64,000 nt of DNA from Bacteroidales bacterium (GTDB lineage Bacteria; Bacillota; Clostridia; Lachnospirales; Lachnospiraceae): positions 1 to 64,000 of the forward strand of contig JAMPFJ010000002.1 of assembly GCA_023664535.1 (NCBI GenBank), read 5' to 3'. The position numbers and the translations under genes were made by a program. Below the pieces are notes generated by a model. That model was not told where the DNA came from, searched no databases, and was given only the letters and a program-made list of their open reading frames with translations. Positions 1 through 9,569 of the stretch are shown here, one piece after another. The first letter of the stretch is position 1; each line of letters opens with the position of its first letter.

Positions 1-94
1 AGAATTTTCAGGGTTGTTTTGTTGTTTAATCTTCATTCAGTTTTCATTGTTCTTGTTGCTCTGTTCTTTACTTTTCAGCACCGCAACGAAGTTA
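1..94 (-). other. Possible rRNA operon leader (transcribed leftward)
   Basis: On the minus strand this stretch follows the promoter at 95-123 and has no credible reading frame. It carries GAAAACTGAA in an A-rich context, which resembles the leader and spacer segments found next to 16S rRNA genes in Firmicutes. Any 16S gene would lie left of position 1, so the assignment is inference. It could equally be the 5' leader of another strongly expressed gene. Confidence 0.33.
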
Positions 95-123
95 ATATTA
101 GCACAAGGGTACACCCTTGTCAA
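95..123 (-). promoter_or_regulatory. Strong leftward promoter with embedded dyad
   Basis: On the minus strand: -35 TTGACA (118-123), 17-bp spacer, -10 TAATAT (95-100). A perfect inverted repeat, ACAAGGG-TACA-CCCTTGT at 103-120, fills the spacer and touches the -35. The promoter fires away from radA, out of the window. The dyad could be an operator. It does not fit a MerR site well, because those promoters have 19-20 bp spacers. Confidence 0.65.
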
Positions 124-183
124 CACCTTTTTCAACTTTTTTTGATAAAATATTACAGGCTGTTTCCGCCCTGCTTTTATCCG

Positions 184-1536
184 CTAAATATAGGAAAGCA
201 CTTCGGAAATATTCTGCACACCGATTAGGCGCATTCGCTCTACCGCATCCATTCCCTGACAGTTAATCTTAGGCAAAATACAGGTCGTAAAGCCCATTTT
301 TTCTGCTTCCTTTACCCTTTGCGCCGCCATTGACACACCTCTTATCTCACCCGCCAGTCCTACCTCTCCAAATATAATGGTATGCGAATCCACCGGAGTA
401 TTTTTAAAACTGGAAACCAGCGCCACAATTATTCCCAAATCAATAGCGGGCTCATTTAACCGCATTCCTCCGGCGAGATTGACATAGGCGTCATTTCCCG
501 CCAGCATCATTCCTGCACGCTTCTCCAGTACCGCCATTAACAGATTCACCCGGTTATAATCAATTCCTACCGAAGTCCTCCTCGGCAGATTAAAATTCGA
601 CTGACAGACTAACGCCTGAATCTCAATCAGAATCGGCCTGGTTCCCTCCATGGAGCATACCACTACGGAACCGGCGGCATCCAGCGGTCTGCCGCTCAGC
701 ATAACCTGCGACGGATTATCAACCTCGTATAATCCCGTATCCTTCATTTCAAACACGCCGATTTCATTGGTGGAGCCGAACCGGTTCTTCACCCCCCGGA
801 GTACCCGGTAAATCGCATTTTTTTCTCCCTCAAAATAAAGCACGGTGTCCACCATATGCTCCAGGGTTCTCGGTCCTGCCACCGTTCCCTCCTTAGTCAC
901 ATGTCCGACAATAAAAACGGCAACATTTAACTGTTTTGCCATTCGCATCAGCCTTCCGGTCACTTCCCGTACCTGGGAAACGCTTCCCGCACCGCTGGCT
1001 ATCTCCTCCAAATACATGGTCTGAATGGAATCAATCACCACCACCTCCGGCATAACCTTTGTAATTGCTCCCTCAATTGCCTCTAAATTGGTTTCACATA
1101 ATAACAGCATATCCTTTGTGAAGCCGCCAAGCCGTTCTGCCCGGAGCTTAATCTGCTGCAAAGATTCCTCTCCCGACGCATACAGTACCTTATGCTCCGT
1201 TGCGGTAAGATTGCGGCATACCTGCAGCAGAATTGTCGATTTCCCGATTCCCGGGTCGCCGCCTACCAGAGTGAGGGAACCTTTCACAATCCCGCCGCCC
1301 AATACACGGTCTAACTCTTTCATTCCTGTGCCAATTCGTGTGTCCTCCGATGTAGTAATATTTAAAATGCTAGTAGGCGCTGCCGCTTCTGTTTTGCCAG
1401 AATGCTTACCAGCGCCTACTACTAATTTCTCTTCTACAAAGGTGTTCCAATTCTTACAGCCCGGACATTGTCCAAGCCATTTCGTGGACTCATAGCCACA
1501 CTCCTGGCAAAAGTACATTTGTTTTGCCTTTGCCAT
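184..1536 (-). CDS. radA: DNA repair protein RadA
   Basis: RadA/Sms, a RecA-related ATPase that processes branched recombination intermediates and promotes branch migration in the cytoplasm. 450 aa, the usual full length. Visible: an N-terminal C4 zinc finger (C10, C13, C24, C27), Walker A GGDPGIGKST at residues 92-101, the RadA signature KNRFGS near residue 250, and a C-terminal Lon-like domain. The start ATG has a purine-rich site (GAGGAAGGA) upstream. It is the last gene in a clpC, small protein, radA series on the minus strand, an order common in clostridia. A small hairpin (ATGCTTTACTAAGCAT, 1552-1567) sits just before the ribosome site. Confidence 0.97.
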   Translation of the reverse strand: MAKAKQMYFCQECGYESTKWLGQCPGCKNWNTFVEEKLVVGAGKHSGKTEAAAPTSILNITTSEDTRIGTGMKELDRVLGGGIVKGSLTLVGGDPGIGKSTILLQVCRNLTATEHKVLYASGEESLQQIKLRAERLGGFTKDMLLLCETNLEAIEGAITKVMPEVVVIDSIQTMYLEEIASGAGSVSQVREVTGRLMRMAKQLNVAVFIVGHVTKEGTVAGPRTLEHMVDTVLYFEGEKNAIYRVLRGVKNRFGSTNEIGVFEMKDTGLYEVDNPSQVMLSGRPLDAAGSVVVCSMEGTRPILIEIQALVCQSNFNLPRRTSVGIDYNRVNLLMAVLEKRAGMMLAGNDAYVNLAGGMRLNEPAIDLGIIVALVSSFKNTPVDSHTIIFGEVGLAGEIRGVSMAAQRVKEAEKMGFTTCILPKINCQGMDAVERMRLIGVQNISEVLSYI

Positions 1537-1604
1537 TTGTCCTTCCTCTCTATGCTTTACTAAGCATTTGCGAAATTAAGCTTTTCACAATTACCTGATT
1601 TCAA

Positions 1605-2015
1605 TTACATTTTCTCAATCTTGATAGAAGATATCTGTCCCGGATTCAACTCCACGCTAAAGTTCAGCTTACCGCCAAGATTTGTTTTTACCGAGCCTGT
1701 GCTATTCCCATCGATTATTGTCACATATTCCTGTCCCGCTTCCAGCTCCAGCGTAATTTGGGAGTCTTCAATTCCCTCCACACTAAATTCTACTATTGCA
1801 TCATTCGCTTTGAAATCATGCACTGCCGTTCCCGGTACCGATTCATATACGAAAGAACCGTTTTTCTCCAGCTTTGTAATCTCCTTAAAGGTCTTTACTT
1901 TGTATTTATCCCCCTTAAAATCAAAGCCGTCCAGCTTGGTCTTTGATGCGAGCTCATAATTTCCAAAGCTTAACGCATCATTTTCCTCCTTAATCAACTC
2001 GCCAACTACTGCCAT
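1605..2015 (-). CDS. Conserved protein of the Lachnospiraceae 'endosialidase'-labelled family
   Basis: 136 aa, no signal peptide or membrane segment. It is predicted beta-rich, with repeated short strands such as ITLELEAGQEY and KLNFSVELN, and resembles the small proteins often named endosialidase in Lachnospiraceae genomes. It lacks any recognisable glycosidase domain, so the enzyme name should not be trusted. I chose the internal ATG at 2015 over the upstream in-frame start at 2042 because AGGAGG lies 9 bases before it. It sits between clpC and radA on the same strand. Function unknown. Confidence 0.75.
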   Translation of the reverse strand: MAVVGELIKEENDALSFGNYELASKTKLDGFDFKGDKYKVKTFKEITKLEKNGSFVYESVPGTAVHDFKANDAIVEFSVEGIEDSQITLELEAGQEYVTIIDGNSTGSVKTNLGGKLNFSVELNPGQISSIKIEKM

Positions 2016-2160
2016 CCCTTTATCCTCCTGTACTGTTCGCATAAATCGTATCGTTTATTATTTCGACCACTAAATGTAAATTAAGTATACAATATATGGT
2101 GTTTTTTTTCCAGTATATTTTTATAAAATTTACAACTATATTCTGCCAATTTATCCTGCA

Positions 2161-4611
2161 CTAAACCACCTTGAATTTTACTCCTGCCTTTACAACGGAA
2201 ATCCGCACGGTCTGTCCCGACGATATATGGCCTGCCAGAATTTCCTCCGCCATTTTATCCTCAATTTCATTCTGTATCGCTCTCCTTAACGGTCTGGCGC
2301 CATACTTCTTATCGTATCCTTTTTCAAAGACATAATTTTTTACCGCTTCCCCGTAGCGGAGACGGATATTTAATTGCTGTTCAACCCTTTTTGCAAAATC
2401 CCGGAGAAGCAAGTCCGCAATTTCTTTCACTTCCTCTTTGGTCAGGGCATGGAAGACAATGGTATCGTCAATGCGGTTTAAAAATTCCGGTTTAAATAAC
2501 CGTTTCACTTCCTCCATTACGCCGCTTTTCATCAGTTCATGCTCCTTCTCCTCGGAGGACTCGCTGGCAAAGCCCAGCTTTTTCGGCTCCATAATCCTGG
2601 CTGCCCCGGCATTACTGGTCATGATGATAATGGTATTTTTAAAATCCACTTTTCTTCCCTGGGCATCCGTTACATGCCCATCATCTAAAATCTGTAAAAG
2701 AACGTTAAAAATATCCACATGTGCCTTTTCAATCTCGTCAAAGAGAATAACCGAATAGGGATTTCTGCGCACCTTCTCGCTTAGCTGTCCCCCCTCCTCA
2801 AAACCGACATATCCCGGAGGTGAGCCAATCATTTTCGATACACTGTGCTTTTCCATGTATTCCGACATATCTACACGAATCAACGCCTTTTCGTCACCGA
2901 ATACCGCCTCCGCCAATGCTTTTGAAAGTTCTGTTTTTCCTACGCCGGTCGGACCCAGAAACAAAAATGAACCGGTAGGGCGCTTCGGGTCTTTAAGCCC
3001 AACCCTTCCCCTTTTAATTGCTTTTGCCACCGCATCAACCGCTTCGTCCTGACCGATTACCCGCCGGTGCAGGGTGTCCTCCAAATGAAGAAGCCTCTTG
3101 GATTCCTCCTCCTGCAGACGGCTTACCGGAATTTTTGTCCACTCCGATACAACCGTTGCGATATCCTCCTCATTTAACACAAGCTTTTCCTGCTTCATAC
3201 TGCTTTCCTGTTTCTTATTCAGCTTCTCCATTTTCTCTTCCAGCAGTTTAATGGCAAGCTTTGTTTCATGTGCCGACTCCAAATCGTTTTCCATAAATGC
3301 CTGGTCCAGCTCCTGATTCAGATTTTGCATCTCCCGCTCAATCTGCTTCATCTGCGGAGTTACTTTTGATACGGCAAGTTTTTTCTTTGCCGCTGCTTCA
3401 TCCATTAAATCAATCGCCTTATCCGGAAGAAAACGGTCGTTCAAATAGCGGACTGCAAATTTCACGCAGGCATTCACCGCTTTATCGCTTATACTAAGTC
3501 CATGATGATATTCATAGCAGGCACGGAGCCCCTGCAGAATTGCAACCGCCTCCTCCTCGGTAGGCTCATGCACCGTAACCGGCTGAAATCTTCTCTCCAG
3601 CGCCGCATCCTTTTCAACATATTTCCGGTATTCCGTAGTCGTTGTGGCACCAATCATCTGGATTTCACCTCTGGACAATGCGGGCTTTAAAATATTGGAG
3701 GCATCAATGGCGCCCTCTGCCCCTCCTGCCCCGATAATGGTATGCAGCTCGTCCACAAACAGAATCACATTCCCCACCTGGGTCACCTCGTGAATCAGTT
3801 TTTTTATCCGTTCCTCAAATTCTCCACGGTATTTAGAGCCTGCCACCATTCCGGATAAGTCCAGGGAAAGCAGTCTCTTTCCCTTTACGGTTTCCGGCAC
3901 CTCTCCCGCTATAATCATCTGGGCAAGCCCCTCCACTATAGCAGTTTTTCCAACTCCCGGTTCGCCCACCAAACAAGGGTTATTTTTCATTCTTCTGCTT
4001 AAAATCTGCACCACCCGCTGCATTTCTTCCGCTCTCCCCACTACCGGGTCAAGCTTTCCTTCCTTTGCCAGCTTAGTGAAATCCCTTGAATACTGGTCCA
4101 GCGTCGGTGTTGCGGACTTTCCCTTTTTCTCTTTGGATTTCAAGCTGTTCAGCTCACTCTTTGCCACTGCCGGGTCTGCCCCCATGGCAGCCAGTATATC
4201 CGTATATAATTTCGTTATGGTAATATTCATTGCCGTCAACAGACGAAATGCCACGCTGTCCGGATGCTTGATAATGGCAATCAGCAAATGCTCGGTTCCC
4301 ACCTGCTGCGCTTTAAATTTAACCGCTTCCCTGTTTGCCAAATCTAAAATATCCTGACATCTCTTTGAAAATTCCGCCTGACTTGCCAGTGCAACATTGG
4401 TGTGCTCCATCATTAACTGGCTGGTTAGATTTTCCAGCCGCTCCTCCTCCACACCATTCTGGGTAAGCACTGCTGACGCAAGACCATTTTTTTCCTTTAC
4501 CAGACCCAGCAGTAAATGTTCGCTTCCTACATATTCCTGTGCTAACTGTAATGCAATTCTTTTTGCATATTTCAGGGCGCTCGCCGCACTCTTTGTATAA
4601 TTCTGATTCAT
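2161..4611 (-). CDS. clpC: ClpC AAA+ unfoldase (ClpP partner)
   Basis: Class I Clp/Hsp100 ATPase that unfolds substrates for ClpP. 816 aa. Order: double Clp-N repeat (about 1-145), AAA-1 with Walker A GEPGVGKT, a middle coiled region with a UVR-like stretch ([20 protein letters not shown]), AAA-2 with [13 protein letters not shown], and a D2-small domain. The LGF loop that docks to ClpP is present (KKLGFASES), so it should work with ClpP. The ATG at 4611 is preferred over the upstream TTG at 4623 because GGAG sits 6 bases before it. A TATAAT is visible at 4648-4653, but I find no clear CtsR box, and no ctsR, mcsA or mcsB beside it. Confidence 0.97.
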   Translation of the reverse strand: MNQNYTKSAASALKYAKRIALQLAQEYVGSEHLLLGLVKEKNGLASAVLTQNGVEEERLENLTSQLMMEHTNVALASQAEFSKRCQDILDLANREAVKFKAQQVGTEHLLIAIIKHPDSVAFRLLTAMNITITKLYTDILAAMGADPAVAKSELNSLKSKEKKGKSATPTLDQYSRDFTKLAKEGKLDPVVGRAEEMQRVVQILSRRMKNNPCLVGEPGVGKTAIVEGLAQMIIAGEVPETVKGKRLLSLDLSGMVAGSKYRGEFEERIKKLIHEVTQVGNVILFVDELHTIIGAGGAEGAIDASNILKPALSRGEIQMIGATTTTEYRKYVEKDAALERRFQPVTVHEPTEEEAVAILQGLRACYEYHHGLSISDKAVNACVKFAVRYLNDRFLPDKAIDLMDEAAAKKKLAVSKVTPQMKQIEREMQNLNQELDQAFMENDLESAHETKLAIKLLEEKMEKLNKKQESSMKQEKLVLNEEDIATVVSEWTKIPVSRLQEEESKRLLHLEDTLHRRVIGQDEAVDAVAKAIKRGRVGLKDPKRPTGSFLFLGPTGVGKTELSKALAEAVFGDEKALIRVDMSEYMEKHSVSKMIGSPPGYVGFEEGGQLSEKVRRNPYSVILFDEIEKAHVDIFNVLLQILDDGHVTDAQGRKVDFKNTIIIMTSNAGAARIMEPKKLGFASESSEEKEHELMKSGVMEEVKRLFKPEFLNRIDDTIVFHALTKEEVKEIADLLLRDFAKRVEQQLNIRLRYGEAVKNYVFEKGYDKKYGARPLRRAIQNEIEDKMAEEILAGHISSGQTVRISVVKAGVKFKVV

Positions 4612-4714
4612 TGCATTCTCCAATCCTATCTATACATTCTTTAATCTATTATACCCAATCTGAAGAGATATCCCGTCCATCCTGGGAAATAATCATATAC
4701 ATATCACTTTTTAC

Positions 4715-4754
4715 AAAAATTGACATAAAGGGACTGTAGAATTATCACAGTCCC
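4715..4754 (-). terminator. Intrinsic terminator after purD
   Basis: On the minus strand an 8-bp perfect stem GGGACTGT/ACAGTCCC (4730-4754) with a 9-base loop is followed by TTTATGTCAATTTTTG. It lies 26 bases past the purD stop. Confidence 0.75.
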
Positions 4755-4780
4755 CTCCTTTGTTCCCCATACGTTTATCT

Positions 4781-6052
4781 TTACTGTTCGTCAATCGCCT
4801 TGCCGATATCCCGGCGCATATACTTATTTTTAAAATTCACCCATTTTACCGCTTCATAGGCATTTGCCCGGGCTTCAACCAGATTACTTCCCTTTGCCGT
4901 AACTCCCAGCACTCTTCCTCCGTTTGTTACAATCTGTCCGTCAGCAAGCTTCGTTCCGGCATGGAATACATAATAATCCTCTTTATCGTTAAAGGTATCC
5001 AGACCCTCAATCGGAAATCCCTTTTCATAGGAAACCGGATATCCGTCCGAAGCCAGTACCACGCAGACCGCCGCATTGTCCTCAAATTCCAGCTCTACCT
5101 GGTCAAGCCTGCCATCAATACATGCCTCCATCACATCTATAATATCATTTTTCATCCGGGGAAGAATAACCTGTGCTTCCGGGTCGCCGAATCTGGCATT
5201 AAATTCCAAAACTTTGGTTCCCCTTTCGGTAATCATTAAACCGGTAAATAAAACGCCGACAAAATCTCTTCCCTCCGCCTTCATGGCATCCATCGTCTTC
5301 TGGTAAATTTCCCTCTGGCAGAAATCATCAATTTCCCTCGTATAAAAAGGGCTGGGAGAAAATGTTCCCATACCGCCTGTATTTAACCCTTTATCACCGT
5401 CCTTGGCCCGCTTGTGGTCCTGGGCAGACGTCATTGTCTTAATGGTCGTCCCGTCACAAAATGCCAGCACGGACACTTCCCGTCCAGTCATAAATTCCTC
5501 GATGACCATTTTATTCCCCGCATCGCCAAAATGCTTATCCAGCATAATCTCCTTTACGCCTGCTTTTGCCTCCTCAAAATCCTTACAGATTAAAACTCCC
5601 TTTCCCAGGGCAAGTCCGTCCGCCTTCAACACAATCGGAAAATCTGCCGTCTCCAAATAGGTCAATGCATCCTCGGCACGGTCAAAGGTTTCATAAGCCG
5701 CTGTGGGAATCCCATATTTTTTCATTAAATCCTTGGAAAAAGCTTTAGAGCCTTCAATTATCGCCGCATTCTTACGGGGTCCGAATACCCGCATCCCTTC
5801 TCTTTCAAATGCATCTACACAGCCTGCCACCAACGGGTCATCCGGTCCTACTATCGTAAAATCAATCTCTTTTTCTTTCGCAAACGCCACCAGCTTATCA
5901 AAATCCATCACGGATATATCCACGCATTCCGCAAGCTGGGCAATGCCGGCATTTCCCGGCGCCGCATATAACTTAGACACCCGCGGGCTTTTCGCCACAC
6001 TCGCCGCAATCGCATGTTCTCTTCCACCGCTTCCAATAATTAAAACTTTCAT
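4781..6052 (-). CDS. purD: Phosphoribosylamine-glycine ligase (GAR synthetase)
   Basis: Second step of de novo purine synthesis: ATP-dependent ligation of glycine to phosphoribosylamine. 423 aa, full length, cytoplasmic. An N-terminal Rossmann-like domain begins VLIIGSGGREHAI; the ATP-grasp domain carries LKADGLALGKGV and the metal/ATP region EFNARFGDPEAQ. Third gene of purM-purN-purD on the minus strand, 16 bases after purN, followed by a hairpin terminator. Confidence 0.97.
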   Translation of the reverse strand: MKVLIIGSGGREHAIAASVAKSPRVSKLYAAPGNAGIAQLAECVDISVMDFDKLVAFAKEKEIDFTIVGPDDPLVAGCVDAFEREGMRVFGPRKNAAIIEGSKAFSKDLMKKYGIPTAAYETFDRAEDALTYLETADFPIVLKADGLALGKGVLICKDFEEAKAGVKEIMLDKHFGDAGNKMVIEEFMTGREVSVLAFCDGTTIKTMTSAQDHKRAKDGDKGLNTGGMGTFSPSPFYTREIDDFCQREIYQKTMDAMKAEGRDFVGVLFTGLMITERGTKVLEFNARFGDPEAQVILPRMKNDIIDVMEACIDGRLDQVELEFEDNAAVCVVLASDGYPVSYEKGFPIEGLDTFNDKEDYYVFHAGTKLADGQIVTNGGRVLGVTAKGSNLVEARANAYEAVKWVNFKNKYMRRDIGKAIDEQ

Positions 6053-6068
6053 GTCTGTCCTCCTCGTC

Positions 6069-6695
6069 TTATCCCCGAATTACCGCTTTTCCGTCTACAA
6101 CCACCACCCGGTTATTGGCAATCAGATTGATTGCCTGTGGAAGTAAAATCCACTCCGCCTGCTCCATAACCCTTTGCTGCAAAATTTTCGGGGTGTCTCC
6201 GCTTTCTACCGCCACTGCTTTTTGCAGCAGAATCGGTCCGGTATCGGTACCTTTATCTACAAAATGGACTGTAGCCCCGACCACCTTGACTCCTCTTGCC
6301 AAAGCCGCCTCATGTACCTTCAGCCCGTAAAACCCGGTTCCGCAAAAAGATGGGATTAACGACGGATGGATATTGATAATCCTGTTTTCGTATTTGTCAA
6401 TCATCTCCGGCGGAATTACCACCAGATACCCTGCCAGTACAATCAAATCTACCTGTAGGGAATCTACCGTTTCCACCAATGCCCGATTAAATAATTCTCT
6501 GTTTTCATAATCCTTCGGAGAAACTACAATATCACGGATTCCCGCTTTTTTTGCACGTTCCAGCGCATATGCACCTTTATTGTTGCTGATTACCGCCACC
6601 AAATCCGTGTTAGTAATCCTTCCCGATTCCACTGCATCAATAATCGCCTGCAGATTCGTTCCTCCTCCGGATACCATTACTGCCGCTCTTAGCAT
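6069..6695 (-). CDS. purN: Phosphoribosylglycinamide formyltransferase
   Basis: Transfers a formyl group from 10-formyl-tetrahydrofolate to GAR, the third purine step. 208 aa. It shows the folate/GAR-binding start (VMVSGGGTNLQAIID), the catalytic Asn-His region (INIHPSLIPSF) and the conserved Asp segment (VDKGTDTGPI). It is the middle gene of purMND, with 16-base gaps on both sides, consistent with one transcript. Confidence 0.97.
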   Translation of the reverse strand: MLRAAVMVSGGGTNLQAIIDAVESGRITNTDLVAVISNNKGAYALERAKKAGIRDIVVSPKDYENRELFNRALVETVDSLQVDLIVLAGYLVVIPPEMIDKYENRIINIHPSLIPSFCGTGFYGLKVHEAALARGVKVVGATVHFVDKGTDTGPILLQKAVAVESGDTPKILQQRVMEQAEWILLPQAINLIANNRVVVVDGKAVIRG

Positions 6696-6711
6696 AGATT
6701 ACTCCTCCCGC

Positions 6712-7737
6712 TCAGATTAAAGCTACACCTTTCTCGCCGTCCTCTATCCTGCCTACAACATATGCCTCTTCACCTGCCGCCTTTAATGCCGCAATCGTCT
6801 TATCCGTCTCGGCAGAATCTACGGCAAGCATCATCCCGATACCCATATTGTAGGTATTATACATCATGTCTTCTTCAATATTCCCTTTTTCCGCCATCAG
6901 CTTAAAAATGGCCGGAACCTCATAGGATGCCTTTTCCACTACTGCACGAACTCCCTCCGGGAGCATTCTCGGAATATTTTCATAAAAACCGCCACCGGTA
7001 ATATGTGAACAGCCTTTAATTGTAACTCCGGCTTCTTTCACGCTCCTCAGCGCTTTTACATAAATCTTTGTCGGCGCAAGCAATGCCTCGCCAAGGGTCT
7101 TTCCCAGCACATCATAATAGGTATCCAGCGATTCCTTTGTCATATCAAACACTTTACGAACCAGCGAAAAGCCGTTACTGTGCACCCCGCTTGATGCAAT
7201 TCCTACCAGAACGTCTCCCGCCCTAATATTCTGACCGGTAATTAAATCCTTTCTGTCAACAATCCCTACGGCAAATCCGGCGAGGTCATATTCATCCTCC
7301 GGATAGAACCCCGGCATCTCCGCAGTTTCACCGCCAATCAATGCCGCATCGGACTGCTTGCAGCCTTCCGCCACGCCGCTGACAATCCCGGCAATCTTTT
7401 CCGGATAATTTTTGCCACAGGCAATATAGTCTAAAAAGAATAACGGCTCACCGCCTGCACAGGCGATATCGTTCACGCACATCGCCACACAGTCAATGCC
7501 GATGGAATCATGCTTGTCCATAATAAACGCAAGCTTTAACTTCGTTCCCACTCCATCTGTTCCGGATACCAGAACAGGGTGCTCCATATTTTTAAACCGT
7601 TCAAGAGAAAACGCTCCGGAAAAACCGCCTATATTGGTTAATACTTCTTCCCGCATTGTCTTTTTAATATGCTCTTTCATCAGCTCTACAGATTTATACC
7701 CTGCTTCAATGTCCACGCCGGCATTTTTGTAATCCAT
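6712..7737 (-). CDS. purM: Phosphoribosylformylglycinamidine cyclo-ligase (AIR synthetase)
   Basis: ATP-dependent closure of the imidazole ring (FGAM to AIR). 341 aa from the ATG at 7737, which has AGGAGG 9 bases upstream and gives the canonical N-terminus [14 protein letters not shown]. An upstream in-frame start at 7782 would fall inside the promoter palindrome and is rejected. PurM motifs [32 protein letters not shown] and [11 protein letters not shown] are visible. First gene of purMND. Confidence 0.97.
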   Translation of the reverse strand: MDYKNAGVDIEAGYKSVELMKEHIKKTMREEVLTNIGGFSGAFSLERFKNMEHPVLVSGTDGVGTKLKLAFIMDKHDSIGIDCVAMCVNDIACAGGEPLFFLDYIACGKNYPEKIAGIVSGVAEGCKQSDAALIGGETAEMPGFYPEDEYDLAGFAVGIVDRKDLITGQNIRAGDVLVGIASSGVHSNGFSLVRKVFDMTKESLDTYYDVLGKTLGEALLAPTKIYVKALRSVKEAGVTIKGCSHITGGGFYENIPRMLPEGVRAVVEKASYEVPAIFKLMAEKGNIEEDMMYNTYNMGIGMMLAVDSAETDKTIAALKAAGEEAYVVGRIEDGEKGVALI

Positions 7738-7756
7738 TATCCTTGTCCTCCTGAAA

Positions 7757-7807
7757 ATTATAATGACGTTATGTATTTCCAAAATGCATACACAACGTCA
7801 TTATAAT
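7757..7807. repeat. Long imperfect palindrome overlapping the pur promoter
   Basis: Arms of 20 bases (7757-7776 and 7788-7807) are complementary except at one position, around an 11-base centre. Each outer arm contains ATTATAAT, itself palindromic. It covers the -10 and initial transcribed region of the purM promoter and ends 19 bases before the purM start. It is A/T-rich and not followed by a U-run, so an operator or 5'-UTR hairpin fits better than a terminator. It does not match the Bacillus PurR box. Confidence 0.7.
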
Positions 7808-7828
7808 CAAAATCCCTATTTTTGTAAA
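7800..7828 (-). promoter_or_regulatory. purMND promoter
   Basis: On the minus strand TTTACA (7823-7828), 17 bp, perfect TATAAT (7800-7805). It lies between the hscC stop (7835) and purM, so pur expression can be independent of the Hsp70 operon upstream. Confidence 0.7.
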
Positions 7829-7834
7829 GAAATA

Positions 7835-9523
7835 TTACTCGGTAAATTCCTCGATAAATTCCTTGAAGTCTCTTCTTGCCCCTTCAATGATACTGTCCTC
7901 TCTGGTATCCAGTGCCTTTTCAAACTCCCTTAGCGCATATTCTATCTGCATCCGCTCCTTGCCGATGCTTTCCTCATAAAGGCGCTCGCCGCGGAGCAGC
8001 AGCAGCTTATTTTCTTCTTTGTCTCTGGGATGAATCTTTAAGTAGGAAAGTGCCTCCATTCTCTCCTTAATCTCTTCCTCCGTCATATCCGTTGCGTTTG
8101 TCTTTATAATCTGCCTGGTTATCTCCCCGGTGGAAACCACCTTAATTTCCACCTCCAGAATGGAATTGACGTCATACGTATAAGTAACGTCAACCGCTTC
8201 CTTTCCCGCCTCCGCCTTCGGCACCTTAATCCGGATTTCCCCCAGCATAACGTTATTGGATGCAAATCTGCTTTCTCCCTGCAGTACCTTGCAGCGAATC
8301 TGTGTCTGGTTGTCATTTACCGTATAAAGGCGTTCCGTCCTGCTGGCAGGAATCGTCGTATTTCTCTCAATAATCGGACAGAAATGCCCATCCTCAAAGC
8401 GTCCGTTTTCTTTTTCCAGTACCACTTCAGTTCCCAGGGTAAAGGGACATACATCCGTTAAAATTACCTCTTTAATACTGTCCTTGCGCTCCTTCATCGC
8501 CCCCTGGACCGCAGCCCCCAGTGCGACCGCTTCATCCGGATTGATGGAGGTGTCCGGCAGATTATGGAATAATTTTCCTACAAATTTGCGGATAAAGGAC
8601 AGCTTTGTCGCGCCGCCCACCATAACTATCCGGTCAATGTCCTTAAGCCGTACATTTGCATCAGACAGACTTCTTTTAATGGGCTGCCGGATTTTATCCA
8701 GAAGCTCGTCACATTTTGCCTCATACTCGTCTATGGACAGCTCCATTTCATAAGTCTTATCCCCAAGCCTGCATGTCATCCGGGAAATACGGTTATCGGA
8801 AAAGCCTATCTTGCAGTTTTCCGCCTGCTTGACAATATGCCTCAATTCCTTATCGGTCAGCTTATCCTTATCAATCTCCGGATTCTTATCAAAAAAAATC
8901 TGCTCGATAACTCTGGTAAAATCCTCGCCGCCCAGGAAATTGTCTCCTGCAACAGCCCGGACTTCAATAATGGAATCAAAAAGCTCCAATATTGATACGT
9001 CAAAGGTGCCCCCGCCTAAATCAAACACAAGAAATTTTCCATTTTCCCGATTCTGATAAAGTCCATAGGCAATCGCTGCCGCCGTAGGCTCACTGATAAT
9101 CCGTTCCACCTTAAGCCCTGCCAGCTCTCCTGCCCGTTTCGTCGCCTTTCTCCGTTCATCGTTAAAATAAGCCGGCACACTGATTACCGCCTCTGTCACC
9201 TCTTCCTTTAAAAAGCATTCCGCATCCTCTTTCAATGCCCGCAGTATCAGGGCGGAAAGCTCTTCCGGCAGGAACTTCTTCCCTGACAGTTCATAGACCT
9301 TTTCGCTGCCCATACTCCGTTTAAACACAGCCGCCGAGCTTTCCGGATGCAGCAGCATTCTCTCCTTTGCCGTCTCACCGATAAAAACCTGTCCCTCTTC
9401 GTCCACACTCACCACAGACGGAGTTAAATGCTTCCCCAGCCGGTTCGGAATAATCTTCGGCCCTTCCTCCGTATAATAAGCCACCAGACTATTTGTTGTT
9501 CCTAAATCAATACCAATAATCAT
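7835..9523 (-). CDS. hscC: HscC-type Hsp70 chaperone
   Basis: Hsp70-family ATPase, 562 aa, shorter than DnaK and close to Escherichia coli HscC in length and wording: GIDLGTTNSL, FKRSMGS, VISVPAYFNDE, FDLGGGTFDVSILE, NFLGGEDFT, VMVGGATKL and ILTDVCPFTLGTEV. The nucleotide domain covers about 1-370; the substrate domain and a short lid follow. It ends without a DnaK-like acidic tail. It lies 46 bases downstream of a J-like TPR gene, its probable dedicated partner. A perfect palindrome lies in that gap. The client is unknown. The family call is firm; equivalence to E. coli HscC in function is inference. Confidence 0.9.
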   Translation of the reverse strand: MIIGIDLGTTNSLVAYYTEEGPKIIPNRLGKHLTPSVVSVDEEGQVFIGETAKERMLLHPESSAAVFKRSMGSEKVYELSGKKFLPEELSALILRALKEDAECFLKEEVTEAVISVPAYFNDERRKATKRAGELAGLKVERIISEPTAAAIAYGLYQNRENGKFLVFDLGGGTFDVSILELFDSIIEVRAVAGDNFLGGEDFTRVIEQIFFDKNPEIDKDKLTDKELRHIVKQAENCKIGFSDNRISRMTCRLGDKTYEMELSIDEYEAKCDELLDKIRQPIKRSLSDANVRLKDIDRIVMVGGATKLSFIRKFVGKLFHNLPDTSINPDEAVALGAAVQGAMKERKDSIKEVILTDVCPFTLGTEVVLEKENGRFEDGHFCPIIERNTTIPASRTERLYTVNDNQTQIRCKVLQGESRFASNNVMLGEIRIKVPKAEAGKEAVDVTYTYDVNSILEVEIKVVSTGEITRQIIKTNATDMTEEEIKERMEALSYLKIHPRDKEENKLLLLRGERLYEESIGKERMQIEYALREFEKALDTREDSIIEGARRDFKEFIEEFTE

Positions 9524-9537
9524 GTCTTACCCTCCTG

Positions 9538-9557
9538 TTTTGTAATTGATTACAAAA
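9538..9557. repeat. Perfect 20-bp palindrome before hscC
   Basis: TTTTGTAAT-TG-ATTACAAAA: two 9-base arms around 2 bases, in the 46-base gap between the TPR gene and hscC and ending just before the hscC ribosome site (CAGGAGGG). It could bind a dimeric regulator or fold in mRNA to tune hscC translation. No matching regulator is in the window. Confidence 0.6.
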
Positions 9558-9569
9558 ATTAGTGCTGTC

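Noticed and set aside
103..120. MerR-type operator
   Set aside because: MerR promoters have 19-20 bp spacers; this one is 17 bp with good -35 and -10, so a classical repressor site or chance is more likely.
1025..1495. 156-aa plus-strand ORF opposite radA
   Set aside because: Codon-mirror shadow of radA; no ribosome site and no recognisable protein.
1605..2015. Endosialidase enzyme function
   Set aside because: The label is common for this small family, but 136 residues hold no sialidase fold or catalytic motif.
7757..7807. Reading the palindrome as the hscC terminator
   Set aside because: The stem is A/T-rich and no U-run follows; instead it contains the -10 of a good promoter.
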